Positions 28,417-37,901 of a stretch of 64,000 nt of DNA are shown piece after piece. This DNA is from Pseudoalteromonas rubra. GTDB lineage: Bacteria > Pseudomonadota > Gammaproteobacteria > Enterobacterales > Alteromonadaceae. The position numbers and the translations under genes were made by a program. The notes under the pieces were generated by a model. It was not told the DNA's origin, ran no database searches, and saw only the letters and a list, made by a program, of their open reading frames with translations. Location of the stretch: positions 1,178,001 through 1,242,000 of the forward strand of contig NZ_CP013611.1 of the NCBI RefSeq assembly GCF_001482385.1. Reading direction: 5' to 3'. The number at the start of each line of letters is the position of its first letter. The first letter of the stretch is position 1.

Positions 28417-28435
28417 GCAAAACCTTGAGTTTTGC
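28417..28435. other. Perfect hairpin in the fadI-moxR intergenic region
   Basis: GCAAAAC pairs with GTTTTGC around CTTGA, about 55 bp before the moxR ATG. A run of seven A precedes it on the plus strand after a CGCCC spacer. Role unknown; it could be part of the moxR leader. Confidence 0.4.
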
Positions 28436-28488
28436 GCCTCAATCCTTATAAATAAGCAAAAAATTTGTCACAACAAGGACAAAGCACC

Positions 28489-29445
28489 ATGGCAGTAAAC
28501 GCATTTAGTGAACTGAAAAACTACCTCGACTCGCAAATCTTAGGTCAGAGCGCACTAACAGAAGCGCTATTGATCGCCTTACTGGCTGATGGCCACTTAC
28601 TGGTTGAAGGCCCGCCGGGTTTGGCTAAAACCCGTGCAGTAAATGCCCTGGCAAAGGGCATCGAAGGAAGCTTTCAGCGCGTTCAGTTTACCCCGGACTT
28701 GTTGCCTGCCGATATTACCGGTACCGACATTTATCGTCAGCAAACCAGCGAGTTTGTGTTTGAAAAAGGCCCCCTGTTTCACCACCTGATCCTCGCGGAC
28801 GAAATTAACCGTGCGCCGGCCAAAGTGCAGTCTGCGCTGCTCGAAGCAATGGCGGAGAGACAGATCACGGTTGGCAAAACAACCTATCCACTGCCCGAGC
28901 TCTTCATGGTGATGGCAACACAAAACCCGCTGGAACAGGAAGGGACCTACCCGCTACCAGAAGCGCAGCTTGACCGTTTCCTGTTACATCTGAATATTGA
29001 TTACCCGCAAGCCAGCACTGAGCTTGAGATACTGCGCTTAACCCGTGGCGAAGCGCTATCAGAACAAAGTGTGCAGTTCACCCCTATTTCACAACAAACC
29101 TTGTTTGAAGCACGTAAAAAAGTACTTTCTCTGCATCTGGCTGAGCCACTTGAACAATATCTGGTGCAATTAATCATCGCCACGCGTGAAGCGGGCAAGC
29201 TGGACACGCAGCTGGGCGCCTGGATTGAATATGGTGCCAGCCCGCGAGCGACCATCGCTTTGGATAAATGTGCTCGCGCCCATGCCTGGTTACAAGGACA
29301 AGACTTTGTCACTCCGGATGATATTCAGGCCGTCCTGCATAATGTGCTTCGCCACCGTATCATTTTGAGCTATGAAGCACAGGCAGATGGGATCAGCAAA
29401 GATCAAGTGATCAGCCGTATTCTGGAACTGGTACCCGTTCCGTAA
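28489..29445 (+). CDS. MoxR family AAA+ ATPase
   Basis: The protein has 318 residues from ATG 28489 (AAGGA 9 nt upstream). Walker A is EGPPGLAKT (about residue 41), Walker B is LILADEIN (about 100), and VMATQNPLEQEGTYPLPEAQLDRFLL is the MoxR sensor block. MoxR ATPases act as chaperones that assemble or activate von Willebrand factor A proteins. It begins an operon of MoxR, DUF58, DUF4381, BatA, BatB/C and BatD, the usual aerotolerance/stress arrangement. Confidence 0.94.
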   Translation: MAVNAFSELKNYLDSQILGQSALTEALLIALLADGHLLVEGPPGLAKTRAVNALAKGIEGSFQRVQFTPDLLPADITGTDIYRQQTSEFVFEKGPLFHHLILADEINRAPAKVQSALLEAMAERQITVGKTTYPLPELFMVMATQNPLEQEGTYPLPEAQLDRFLLHLNIDYPQASTELEILRLTRGEALSEQSVQFTPISQQTLFEARKKVLSLHLAEPLEQYLVQLIIATREAGKLDTQLGAWIEYGASPRATIALDKCARAHAWLQGQDFVTPDDIQAVLHNVLRHRIILSYEAQADGISKDQVISRILELVPVP

Positions 29446-30408
29446 GTGGTTGCGACTATGAAACATGCTATGCAACCCGATGATCACACAAGCTGGCTGA
29501 CACAAAGCCACAGTAATGGTGTTGAACTGACACTAAAAGAGCTGTTGTACTATAAAAGTAAAGCTCGCCTGCTGGACCTCAAGCCTAAACGTGCAATTCG
29601 CAGCGATCAGGCCGGACAGTATCTGGCCCCGCATAAAGGCCGGGGGATGGAGTTTGCAGAAGTACGTCAGTACCAGTACGGGGATGATATCCGTGCCATA
29701 GACTGGCGTGTGACTGCGCGCACCGGAGAAGCGCATACCAAGCTCTATCAGGAAGAAAAGGAGCGTCCGGTCTTTATTTTTTGCGATCTGTCCAGCCCGT
29801 TGCTGTTCGGCAGCCGCTTGTTGCTTAAGTCTGTGCAGGCGGCACACCTGAGTGCCCTGGTTGCCTGGTCTGCGTGCGCCCGTGGTGATCGACTTGGTGG
29901 CGTCGTGTTCAGCGAACACGGTCACCATGAACTTAAACCCACCGCGCGTGACAAAGGAGTGCTGGCATTTTGTCACCAGTTATGTGACATCCATGCACAA
30001 AGCCTTGCTCAGCGCAGCGATAATCAAGCCTCAAGCTTTGACAATAACCTGAAACGTTTGTCACACTTGGCCAAGCCCGGCAGTCTTATCTATTTGATCT
30101 CAGATTTTAGCCAGCTCAATGAAACCAGTTTTAAGCAGCTTGAGCACCTTAGCCGGCATTGTGAGCTGATTGGATGCCAGATCAGCGACCCATTTGAACA
30201 CACCTTACCGGCTTATAAAGATGCGGTAGAAGTCAGGTCCGCGTCTGGCAGTTGGACTTTACCGCTAGCGGATGCGCAATTCAGAACCCAATTTGCCAAG
30301 CAGGCTGAACAAGCTTTTCAGAGCAGGCTGGCACGCTTGCAGCGTGCCGGAATGACCATGCAAACGTTTTGTGCCTCAGCGCCAATTGAAACCCAGATCT
30401 CCAGGTAA
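29446..30408 (+). CDS. DUF58 domain-containing protein
   Basis: This protein of about 320 residues has the DUF58 signature HKGRGMEFAEVRQYQYGDD followed by RAIDWRVTART. A degenerate vWA-like site (FCDLSSPLLFG) follows, then GDRLGGVVF. DUF58 proteins are partners of MoxR ATPases. A GTG at 29446 directly follows the moxR stop; ATG 29458 is an alternative start. The gene is translationally adjacent to the next ORF (TAA then ATG). Confidence 0.92.
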   Translation: MVATMKHAMQPDDHTSWLTQSHSNGVELTLKELLYYKSKARLLDLKPKRAIRSDQAGQYLAPHKGRGMEFAEVRQYQYGDDIRAIDWRVTARTGEAHTKLYQEEKERPVFIFCDLSSPLLFGSRLLLKSVQAAHLSALVAWSACARGDRLGGVVFSEHGHHELKPTARDKGVLAFCHQLCDIHAQSLAQRSDNQASSFDNNLKRLSHLAKPGSLIYLISDFSQLNETSFKQLEHLSRHCELIGCQISDPFEHTLPAYKDAVEVRSASGSWTLPLADAQFRTQFAKQAEQAFQSRLARLQRAGMTMQTFCASAPIETQISR

Positions 30409-30843
30409 ATGATGATGCAAAACCCCTTAGACGCGCTTCATGATGTGATCCCACCCGAACAGGTTGACTGGTGGCCGCTTACCCCTGCCAGCTGGGCGGT
30501 GATCATTGCAGCCATATTGATAGTGAGCGTCAGTATCTGGCTGGCTGTCAAAAAATGGCAGCATAATGCAGCCAAACGCGAAGCCATTCAGCTGAGTGAA
30601 CAACATGCCCAGGATGCACTGGCATTACACGGTATACTCAAACGTCTGGCCCGACACTATTATGGTAATGAGCACGCAGCTCAGCCTACAGCACAGTGGC
30701 TGAAGTTGCTAAACAGACTCACAGGACAGCAGTTCGAGCAGCAGGACCTCAATTCGTTATATAGTAGTAACCCGACGCTGGCGTGCACTAAACTAATGGC
30801 GGCAATTAAAACCTTCAAAACCAAGGAGGCCATCAATGTTTGA
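30409..30843 (+). CDS. DUF4381 family membrane protein
   Basis: The 144-residue protein opens with PLDALHDVIPPEQVDWWPLTPASW, characteristic of DUF4381 in MoxR/Bat operons. One membrane helix (AVIIAAILIVSVSIWLAV) and a cytosolic helical tail follow. The function is unknown, but the constant operon position suggests it helps anchor the BatA/BatB complex. Three ATGs in tandem leave the exact start open. The end overlaps batA by 8 bp. Confidence 0.85.
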   Translation: MMMQNPLDALHDVIPPEQVDWWPLTPASWAVIIAAILIVSVSIWLAVKKWQHNAAKREAIQLSEQHAQDALALHGILKRLARHYYGNEHAAQPTAQWLKLLNRLTGQQFEQQDLNSLYSSNPTLACTKLMAAIKTFKTKEAINV

Positions 30844-31825
30844 ACTTGACTGGCCACTGGCGCTGCTCTTGCTTCCCCTGCCCTGGCTGATTGCGCGCTT
30901 CAAACCAACCACTGCACACACTCAGATCCGTATGCGGATGCCCGGCTATCAGCAACAAAGTGGCTCCGGGCAAAATGTGGCTCGCCCGAAAAGCAGCGTT
31001 AATGTACTCGAAGCATTGATCTGGTTATGTCTGATTGCGGCACTGAGCGGCCCCAGCTGGCTTGATGACCCTATTACCTTACCCAACGAAGGACGCGATA
31101 TTATGCTAGCCGTTGACTTGTCTGGCTCGATGACAGAACAAGATATGGCTTACCAGGGCAAATATGTCGACCGTCTGTCGGTGGTCAAAGCGGTTTTGTC
31201 TGATTTCATCGTTGAACGTCAGGGAGATCGACTGGGCCTGATCTTATTCGGCGATACCGCTTTTTTACAAACCCCGTTGACCCGGGATTTACAAACCGTA
31301 AGTCAGATGTTACTCGAAGCACAGATAGGTCTGGTCGGCCGCGCAACCGCCATTGGTGACGCCATCGGGTTATCGGTTAAGCGCTTCAACCAAAAGGAGC
31401 AAAGCAGCCGTATTTTAATCCTGCTCACCGATGGCCAGAATACTGCCGGTAATCTGAAACCAGAAGAAGCGCTGATCCTCGCCCGCGAAGAAGGCATTAA
31501 AATCTATACCGTCGGTGTCGGCTCGGATGGCCAGGGCGGGTTTAGCTTGTTTGGCATGGGTGGTATGACTGGCAGCAGCATAGATGAGAATACCCTCAAG
31601 CACATCGCCTCTGAAACCGGCGGCGCGTATTTCCGGGCCAAAGATGTGAAAGGATTACAGCAGATTTATGCAGAGCTCGATAAACTTGAGCCGATAGCCG
31701 ATGAAAACCAAACCTTCAGACCCAGACTGTCGCTCTTTTATATCCCCTTACTGATAGCGCTGGCGTTGTGGAGCCTGACGTTACTCAGTAAAGCCATCAG
31801 ACAATTGCGAGTGAAGCCACTATGA
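30836..31825 (+). CDS. batA: BatA-type von Willebrand factor A membrane protein
   Basis: In this 329-residue protein, membrane helices at the N-terminus (WPLALLLLPLPWLIA), near residue 60 and near the C-terminus flank a periplasmic vWA domain. The metal-dependent adhesion site is complete: AVDLSGSM (about residue 92), the Thr in FLQTPLT, and LLTDGQN. This is the usual BatA layout. It starts inside the DUF4381 gene and its stop overlaps the next start by 4 bp (ATGA), so translation is coupled. Confidence 0.92.
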   Translation: MFELDWPLALLLLPLPWLIARFKPTTAHTQIRMRMPGYQQQSGSGQNVARPKSSVNVLEALIWLCLIAALSGPSWLDDPITLPNEGRDIMLAVDLSGSMTEQDMAYQGKYVDRLSVVKAVLSDFIVERQGDRLGLILFGDTAFLQTPLTRDLQTVSQMLLEAQIGLVGRATAIGDAIGLSVKRFNQKEQSSRILILLTDGQNTAGNLKPEEALILAREEGIKIYTVGVGSDGQGGFSLFGMGGMTGSSIDENTLKHIASETGGAYFRAKDVKGLQQIYAELDKLEPIADENQTFRPRLSLFYIPLLIALALWSLTLLSKAIRQLRVKPL

Positions 31826-33747
31826 CCGAGTTTATTTTTATTCGCCCCGCTTTGTTGTGGTTGCTCCTTCCCTGGCTGCTGCTGACAGGCATACAGTGGA
31901 TTAAACGTCACCGTAGTAACGACGGCCAACTGATCGCCCCGCACCTTGCACAGTTCGTATTGGAAGATGGCCCCCGAAAACAGAGTAGTAGTACACCCTG
32001 GCTGGTTAGCCTGTTGTTGTTACTCAGTATTTTAGCCGCAGCAGGACCCAGCTTTGAAAAACACACCGTACCCGTTTTTAAAAGCAAACAAGCCCGGGTA
32101 CTGGTCATGGATATGTCGTACTCAATGTATGCCACAGATATTCAGCCTAACAGACTTACCCAGGCCCGTTTCAAAACCCTGGATATGATTGGTCAATTTA
32201 CCGAAGGTGATACTGCACTGGTTGCCTATGCAGGGGATGCCTTTGTGGTGTCGCCATTAACGGATGATATTAAAACACTAGAAAACCTTGTGCCCAGCCT
32301 GAGTCCTGAAATTATGCCCAGCAAAGGCGCTAACGTGCTGGCAGGCCTGGATCAGGCCAAGATCTTACTCGACCAGGCCGGTTACGCTGACGGTGAAATT
32401 ATCCTGATCAGCGATGAGGTAGAGCAAGACGAACTGGCGGATATCTCAGATTTATTTAATGGCACAAATTATACCCTGCACGTGTATGGTATTGGCACAT
32501 TGGAAGGTGCACCAATCGGCCTGCCCGAGGGGGGCTTTTTGAAAGACCGCTATGGACAAATTGTAGTTCCTAAACTCTACCCTGAGCGTCTGTCAGCCCT
32601 CGCCTCGCGTCAGGGAGGCCGCTATGCCACTTACACACACAGCGACAGTGACATCAAAACATTTGCATCGAATAAAGTGACAGACTTGGATAGCAATGAG
32701 CAACCAGGCGAGGCCCTGTGGCACCTGGATGCAGGTAAATACCTGCTATTTATCATAGTGCCGTTGGCGCTGTGGTTAATGCGCTCTCAGCCACTTACGC
32801 TGGCAATTTTAGTCGTGGCACTGATACAGCCGCAAGTCGGATATAGTGCTGACTGGAGCAACTGGTTTAAAAATCAGGACCAGCAAGCACTTGAATCATA
32901 CCAACAAGGTGACTTCAAACAAGCGCAGAGTGCTCAGGATCCCGTTTTAAAAGGGAGCGCTTTATACAAGGCCGGTGAGTACGAGCAGGCAGCGGAACAA
33001 CTTAAACACGCGACTTCAGCCATTGGCCAGTACAACTATGGCAATGCGCTGGCCAAATCAGGGCAACTGGACGAGGCCATTGCGGCCTATGAACACGCTT
33101 TGCAACTGGACCCTGATTTCACACAAGCACAGGACAATAAGAAGCTTGTTGAAGATCTAAAAGCCCAGCAACAAGAGTCACAACAGCAAAATGGCGATCA
33201 GTCTGACAACAAGGAACAATCTGGCAAGCAAGAGGATCAGTCTGGCGATCAGCAACAAGGTAGCGAACAACAACAAGATGGCCAGCAGCAAGGTGATGAT
33301 CAACAAAGCGACCAGCAACAGGAAGGCGGGCAGCAACAAGGTGGTGAACAACAAAAGAGTAACCAGCAAGGTGGCGAGCAAATTGACAGTGACGCGCAAG
33401 ACCAGCAAAGTTCGAACTCAGATCGCGCTGGACAATCAGACAACGAGAATGCACCTGAACTGGCGCAATCTGCAGCACAGAATGAGCAACAGGCTGAGCA
33501 GGCCGCTCAGTCTGTACAACAAGCTCAGCAACAGGCTGCTGACGGTGAGGAACAGTCTGAGCGTACACAGCAACTGCTGCAAAGTCGCCCACTGACACCA
33601 GAAGAGAAAGAAAAAGCGCAGCAACTCGACCAGTTACTTCGCAAAGTGCCGGACGATCCGGCCATCTTGCTACGCAACAAAATGTTATTAGAATCACAAC
33701 AACGGGTGCGCCAGCGTCACCCGCGAGGAGTCGAAAAATCATGGTAA
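31822..33747 (+). CDS. BatB-BatC fusion: vWA domain, TPR repeats and Gln-rich tail
   Basis: The 641-residue protein has N-terminal membrane helices, a vWA domain with MIDAS-like DMSYSM (about residue 96) and a helix pair near 300-335. Then come TPR repeats (KGSALYKAGEYEQAAEQLKHA and GNALAKSGQLDEAIAAYEHA) and, at residues about 446-590, a very hydrophilic Gln/Asp/Gly/Ser-rich tract. The tail ends RQRHPRGVEKSW. In many bacteria BatB and BatC are separate; here they are fused, as is common in gammaproteobacteria. The CAA/CAG repeats create a spurious 357-codon frame on the opposite strand. Confidence 0.92.
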   Translation: MTEFIFIRPALLWLLLPWLLLTGIQWIKRHRSNDGQLIAPHLAQFVLEDGPRKQSSSTPWLVSLLLLLSILAAAGPSFEKHTVPVFKSKQARVLVMDMSYSMYATDIQPNRLTQARFKTLDMIGQFTEGDTALVAYAGDAFVVSPLTDDIKTLENLVPSLSPEIMPSKGANVLAGLDQAKILLDQAGYADGEIILISDEVEQDELADISDLFNGTNYTLHVYGIGTLEGAPIGLPEGGFLKDRYGQIVVPKLYPERLSALASRQGGRYATYTHSDSDIKTFASNKVTDLDSNEQPGEALWHLDAGKYLLFIIVPLALWLMRSQPLTLAILVVALIQPQVGYSADWSNWFKNQDQQALESYQQGDFKQAQSAQDPVLKGSALYKAGEYEQAAEQLKHATSAIGQYNYGNALAKSGQLDEAIAAYEHALQLDPDFTQAQDNKKLVEDLKAQQQESQQQNGDQSDNKEQSGKQEDQSGDQQQGSEQQQDGQQQGDDQQSDQQQEGGQQQGGEQQKSNQQGGEQIDSDAQDQQSSNSDRAGQSDNENAPELAQSAAQNEQQAEQAAQSVQQAQQQAADGEEQSERTQQLLQSRPLTPEEKEKAQQLDQLLRKVPDDPAILLRNKMLLESQQRVRQRHPRGVEKSW

Positions 33748-35372
33748 CGCGATTACTGGGATCCGTGATCTTACTTATTACAATGATGCCTGTCTGGGCC
33801 GTAGACCAACTCAGCGCAAGTGTAGATAAAAACCCGGTGTTGGTCGGTGAATATTTTACACTGACCATAGAAGCCAACGGCAAGGTCTCGGGCCAGATCC
33901 CTGACACTAGCGCGCTGAGTGGCCAGTTTGTCACCAGCCCAATCAGCACCAGCTCCAGAACCAGCATCATTAATGGCAGCATGAGCAGCACTACCAGTTG
34001 GCAAATGCAGCTGTTGTCACGCAAAGCAGGCGAATTTACCATTCCCAGCTTTGAGGTGGCGGGCCAACAGTCCCGTCCTATCAAACTCAAAGTGCTTGCC
34101 CGCGAACAAGATGGCGAAGCGCAGCAAAATCTCTTTATTAAAACGACCCTCAAGCCAGACACATTGCATGTGCAGCAAGCTGCGCTGTACACAGTGAAAC
34201 TCTATATAGGTCAGGATCTGCTTGATGGCCAGCTCAGTGCGCCACAGATGCAAGAGGCACAAATTGCACAGCTGGGCAAACAAAGTGAAGACTATGAAAT
34301 CGTTAATGGTCGACGTTATATGGTGGTGACTCGAGAGTATCTAGTCCAACCACAAAAAAGCGGTACCTTTACACTTGAGCCGCCCATCTTTAATGGCCAA
34401 ATACGCGAAGGCTACCGTCGTCTGGCTGTATCGGCGATGGGCGAAAGCATTGAGGTAGAGGTCAAGCCAATCCCTGACAACTACTCAGGCACCTGGCTAC
34501 CCAGTGAACTGGTCAACCTCAGCGAAGAATGGCAGCCAAGCGACCAAGCCGTTGTGGTTGGCACACCAATCACACGTACTCTGACACTCACAGCACTCGG
34601 AGTAACTAAAGAACAACTGCCTGACATAGAGGTGCCCGATGTGGATGGTTTCAGGACTTATCCAGATGAGACTGATCGCAAACAGATGACCCGTGATGGT
34701 CGGGTGATCTCTCAATTGATCGCCTCCTACGCCCTGCTCCCTCAAACGCCGGGAACGTACACTCTGCCAGAGATCAAAGTGCCGTGGTTTAATACCGTCA
34801 TTAACAAAGTGCAATATGCAACCTTGCCATCACGCACCATTGAGGTGAAAGCCGATCCAAACCAGATATCCGTTGCACCAGCACCCGTTTTCGAAGCCCC
34901 CAGACAAGCAGACATCGACCCCGAGCCAAAGGTTGTTGTCCAGAATGCAGAAAAAACCTGGCTTGACTGGGCACTGCTTGCGTCGGGCTATCTATTGTGG
35001 CTCGTTACCTTAGTGATTTGGTTTCTGACTCGACAGTCAAAGCCAGCCAAGGTGAAGGCACCCGAACAGACAACAGCAACACCGGACGAAACACAAGCAA
35101 TGCAGCAGATCAAGCGTGCTGTCCAAGCCGCTGATTTGGCCGCCTGCTATCAGGGGCTAAAAGCCCTTGCCCATGCGCAAGGCCATATGCAACTTCATAC
35201 CTGGCGTCACCAACTTAGCCAGGAGTTGCAAAACGAAATTGCAAAGTTGCAAGGCGCGCTCTATAGTGCCAAGCAGGAGAATGTCGATCTGGTGTTGTTG
35301 CATCGCCTTTTGGCGGCACAACATAAGCAGATTAAAAGCTCTAAAAAACAGCATCTTGAACCGTTGTATTAA
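33741..35372 (+). CDS. batD: BatD-like protein
   Basis: The 543-residue protein has a signal peptide (MVTRLLGSVILLITMMPVWA), several immunoglobulin-like beta domains opening with the BatD-typical SASVDKNPVLVGEYFTLTI, a membrane helix near residues 412-435 (WALLASGYLLWLVTLVIWFL) and a helical cytosolic tail. The start overlaps batB/C by 7 bp. BatD completes the MoxR-associated membrane complex linked to oxygen and stress tolerance. Confidence 0.92.
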   Translation: MVTRLLGSVILLITMMPVWAVDQLSASVDKNPVLVGEYFTLTIEANGKVSGQIPDTSALSGQFVTSPISTSSRTSIINGSMSSTTSWQMQLLSRKAGEFTIPSFEVAGQQSRPIKLKVLAREQDGEAQQNLFIKTTLKPDTLHVQQAALYTVKLYIGQDLLDGQLSAPQMQEAQIAQLGKQSEDYEIVNGRRYMVVTREYLVQPQKSGTFTLEPPIFNGQIREGYRRLAVSAMGESIEVEVKPIPDNYSGTWLPSELVNLSEEWQPSDQAVVVGTPITRTLTLTALGVTKEQLPDIEVPDVDGFRTYPDETDRKQMTRDGRVISQLIASYALLPQTPGTYTLPEIKVPWFNTVINKVQYATLPSRTIEVKADPNQISVAPAPVFEAPRQADIDPEPKVVVQNAEKTWLDWALLASGYLLWLVTLVIWFLTRQSKPAKVKAPEQTTATPDETQAMQQIKRAVQAADLAACYQGLKALAHAQGHMQLHTWRHQLSQELQNEIAKLQGALYSAKQENVDLVLLHRLLAAQHKQIKSSKKQHLEPLY

Positions 35373-35423
35373 TTTTTATTCGGTTTGATGAAATAACTTT
35401 GCTAGAGACAAGGTCTTATTAGC

Positions 35424-35939
35424 ATGACCACAAAACAAAAACGTTACGAAAGTCTGGTCCAGGTCTACAATAAAGAGCTTTATCGCTTTGCTTATTGGTT
35501 GTGCCAGGACCCGACCATTGCTGAAGATTTGGTACAGGAAACCTTTTTGCGCGCCTGGCGTTCACTTGACGCTTTGCAAGATGATAGCGCCGCCAAGTCC
35601 TGGTTATTAACCATATTGCGGCGTGAGAATGCGCGTCGCTTTGAGCGCAAACAATTTGATTATGCCGATGTTGAGCAGGACACGCTGATTGATACCAGCA
35701 GTGCTTCTCCCGACTCACAGACTGAGCAAATGATGATCCAAAAACAGATCAGCTTATTGTCATCTGAGTACCGTGAACCACTGCTATTACAAGTTGTGAT
35801 GGGCTGCTCCGGCGAAGAAATCGCACAGATCCTGGAACTCAACAAGAATACTGTGATGACCAGGCTATACCGTGCCAGAAACCAATTGAAAGAGGCTTTA
35901 ACACAAGTGACCGAAACAGCAAAAGGGGCATCAAACTGA
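35424..35939 (+). CDS. ECF-type sigma-70 family RNA polymerase sigma factor
   Basis: The 171-residue protein has region 2 (YNKELYRFAYWLCQDPTIAEDLVQETFLRAWRSL) and region 4 (LLSSEYREPLLLQVVMGCSGEEIAQILELNKNTVMTRLYRARNQLKE). It directly precedes a DUF3379 gene with a TGATG overlap, which suggests a sigma/anti-sigma pair. It lies 51 bp after batD, so partial read-through from the Bat operon is possible. Its own autoregulatory promoter is not obvious. Confidence 0.93.
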   Translation: MTTKQKRYESLVQVYNKELYRFAYWLCQDPTIAEDLVQETFLRAWRSLDALQDDSAAKSWLLTILRRENARRFERKQFDYADVEQDTLIDTSSASPDSQTEQMMIQKQISLLSSEYREPLLLQVVMGCSGEEIAQILELNKNTVMTRLYRARNQLKEALTQVTETAKGASN

Positions 35940-36670
35940 TGGATGAACTCGAATTTCGCCGCCGCTTGTTTGCCGATCCCAATGATAAGGATGTAGTTGC
36001 TCAGGCAGACACCGATCCGGCCAAACAGCGTCTCGTTAAAGAAATGCAAGACTTTGACGCGACACTGCATAATGCGTTAGATATTTCTGTGCCTGATGAT
36101 TTAGCACAGAAAATTCTGGCCAAACAGCAGGCAGATACAGAGACCTCGATGCAGCAAACCGCCGAGGTCAAACAACTAGCCTGGTATAGACGCTTCAAAG
36201 CGCCGCTTGCCACGGCAGCATCGGCTTTACTGGCAGTATCCTTATACTTCGCCACGTCAGTCCATGCTCCCTTGCACGCAGGCGAACACGCCCTGGAACA
36301 CGTTTATTATGAAGCAGAGGCGCTTGCACTGACTCGGGAGGTGAAACTTCAGGAGGTCAACGAGAAACTGGCAATGTTTGGTGGCAAGCTTGAAGCTATG
36401 CCAGGCAAAGTGACCTACGCGACATTTTGTAATTTTAAAGGACAGCGTAGTTTGCACCTGATCTTCCAATCAGATCATGGGCCAGTCACTGTTTTTATTG
36501 TGCCAACCGATAGCAATGATGCAAAGAGCAACAACGAACGTTTTGCTGATGAACGCTTTAGTGGCAGCATCAAACCCGGAGATCGCGCTGACACCATTTT
36601 AGTGGCAAATCTCGACACCCCACTGGAGCAATACCAAGCCGCCGTGACTGAATCATTGCGCTGGTTGTAA
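35939..36670 (+). CDS. DUF3379 family protein, probable anti-sigma factor
   Basis: The 243-residue protein opens with MDELEFRRRLFADPNDKD, characteristic of DUF3379. It has a cytosolic N-terminal half with QRLVKEMQDFDATLHNAL and VPDDLAQKIL, one membrane helix (LATAASALLAVSLYFATSV), and a periplasmic domain (ALTREVKLQEVNEKLAMFGGK, VTYATFCNFKGQRSLHLIFQ). The topology and the overlap with the ECF sigma gene fit a membrane anti-sigma factor that senses an envelope signal. The function is inferred from context. Confidence 0.85.
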   Translation: MDELEFRRRLFADPNDKDVVAQADTDPAKQRLVKEMQDFDATLHNALDISVPDDLAQKILAKQQADTETSMQQTAEVKQLAWYRRFKAPLATAASALLAVSLYFATSVHAPLHAGEHALEHVYYEAEALALTREVKLQEVNEKLAMFGGKLEAMPGKVTYATFCNFKGQRSLHLIFQSDHGPVTVFIVPTDSNDAKSNNERFADERFSGSIKPGDRADTILVANLDTPLEQYQAAVTESLRWL

Positions 36671-36690
36671 GCACCACTTACAGATTAATC

Positions 36691-36727
36691 CCTCAGCCCC
36701 AAGCAGGTTATGGGTGCTGAGGTTTTG
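36691..36727 (+). terminator. Rho-independent terminator after the sigma/anti-sigma pair
   Basis: CCTCAGC pairs with GCTGAGG around an 18-nt loop that itself contains CCC/GGG, and is followed by TTTTG. Confidence 0.75.
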
Positions 36728-36959
36728 TCATTTTCCAATTTTTGCGAACAAATAGCTGACAATAAATTCAGTTAACGCAGATATTTTCGAGCAATTAGCA
36801 AGAATATTTCGACGCTAATCAAAAGCTCTGAAAACCCATTGTATTTCATAGCCTTACAAGTTCCTTAAACCATGTTGCTGGAGTAGGCTCTTGAAATCGC
36901 TTCGCTTCACCGCATTGATTAACTACAATGCGTTCAGAACTAAAACTCAGAGGAACACC

Positions 36960-37856
36960 ATGAAACAGTTTGTTGTTTTAATGACACTCATTGCCGTTCT
37001 GGTATCTACCAGCTTCAGTGCAGAAGCACGGAAAAAATTCGGCAGCAAGAAAAGCGCAGGTAAAACCCACGCAACCAGCACCACAGCACAAAAAAAACAA
37101 GTCGATACTAAGACTCTGGCACCTAATACCGCTAAACCTAAGTCCAATAAAAAAGGCATCATGGCAGGTGTACTGGGTGGCTTGCTTGCCGGAGGCTTGA
37201 TCGCCGCCATGATGGGCGATGATTTTGAAGGCTTCCAGTTTATGGAAATGATCTTGTTTGCCATCCTGGCTTTTGTGTTGTTCAAAGTGATCAAATCCTT
37301 TATGGCCAAACGCCAACAACCCCATATGGCGGGTATGCCGCAAGGTGGTAATTTTGGTGGTGGCAACTTTGGCCAAAACAATGGTGGGCAACCGCAAAAC
37401 CAACAGCCACAATTTCGTCAGCAACCACAATCAGCCCCGGTGAGCGGTGGATTTGGTCAGCAGCAGGAACAGGTTCCCTTTAATCTACCTGCCGATTTTG
37501 ATGTGAATGGCTTCTTGCAAGGCGCGCGTGATCACTACCACACAGTTCAGAATGCTTGGAACCAGAGTGATTTTGCAACCCTAGCCGAATACCTGAGCCC
37601 GGAGCTGGTTGAAGAATTCAAGCAGGACCGCGCACAACACGGTGACGTAGCAACCGAAGTGATGTTTGTTGATGCTCAGTTGGTACGTGCAGAAACCACA
37701 CCGGTCGCCTGGGAAGTAAGTGTCATGTTCAAAGGTAAATATCGTGACCTTGGCGATAAGCAGGAAGAGCCAATTCACGAAGTTTGGCACCTGGAAAGAA
37801 AGACACAAGGCGATGCGCCTTGGGTTATCGTCGGCGTGGAAGATTTAATCGACTAA
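36960..37856 (+). CDS. Tim44-like domain membrane protein
   Basis: The 298-residue protein starts at ATG 36960 (AGAGGA 5 nt upstream, signal peptide MKQFVVLMTLIAVLVSTSFSAEA). Basic residues follow, then a Gly/Ala membrane helix (GIMAGVLGGLLAGGLIAAMMG), a second helix (MEMILFAILAFVLFKVIKSFM) and a Gly/Asn/Gln-rich linker. The C-terminal Tim44-like domain (about 180-298) has FLQGARDHYHTVQNAWNQSDF and LAEYLSPELVEEF. The function of bacterial Tim44-like proteins is not settled; a cell-envelope role is likely. The gene is monocistronic, with a strong terminator. Confidence 0.88.
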   Translation: MKQFVVLMTLIAVLVSTSFSAEARKKFGSKKSAGKTHATSTTAQKKQVDTKTLAPNTAKPKSNKKGIMAGVLGGLLAGGLIAAMMGDDFEGFQFMEMILFAILAFVLFKVIKSFMAKRQQPHMAGMPQGGNFGGGNFGQNNGGQPQNQQPQFRQQPQSAPVSGGFGQQQEQVPFNLPADFDVNGFLQGARDHYHTVQNAWNQSDFATLAEYLSPELVEEFKQDRAQHGDVATEVMFVDAQLVRAETTPVAWEVSVMFKGKYRDLGDKQEEPIHEVWHLERKTQGDAPWVIVGVEDLID

Positions 37857-37866
37857 TTCGACATCT

Positions 37867-37901
37867 GTGCTACCAGCACCGCCTGGTAGCACTCTTTATT
37901 T
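37867..37901 (+). terminator. Rho-independent terminator after the Tim44-like gene
   Basis: GTGCTACCAG pairs with CTGGTAGCAC over 10 bp around CACCGC and is followed by TCTTTATTT. Confidence 0.85.

Noticed and set aside
33119..34192. 357-codon minus-strand ORF opposite batB/C-batD
   Set aside because: It results from CAA/CAG-rich repeats on the coding strand, which exclude stops on the other strand. The translation is Leu/Val/Thr low-complexity with no domain.
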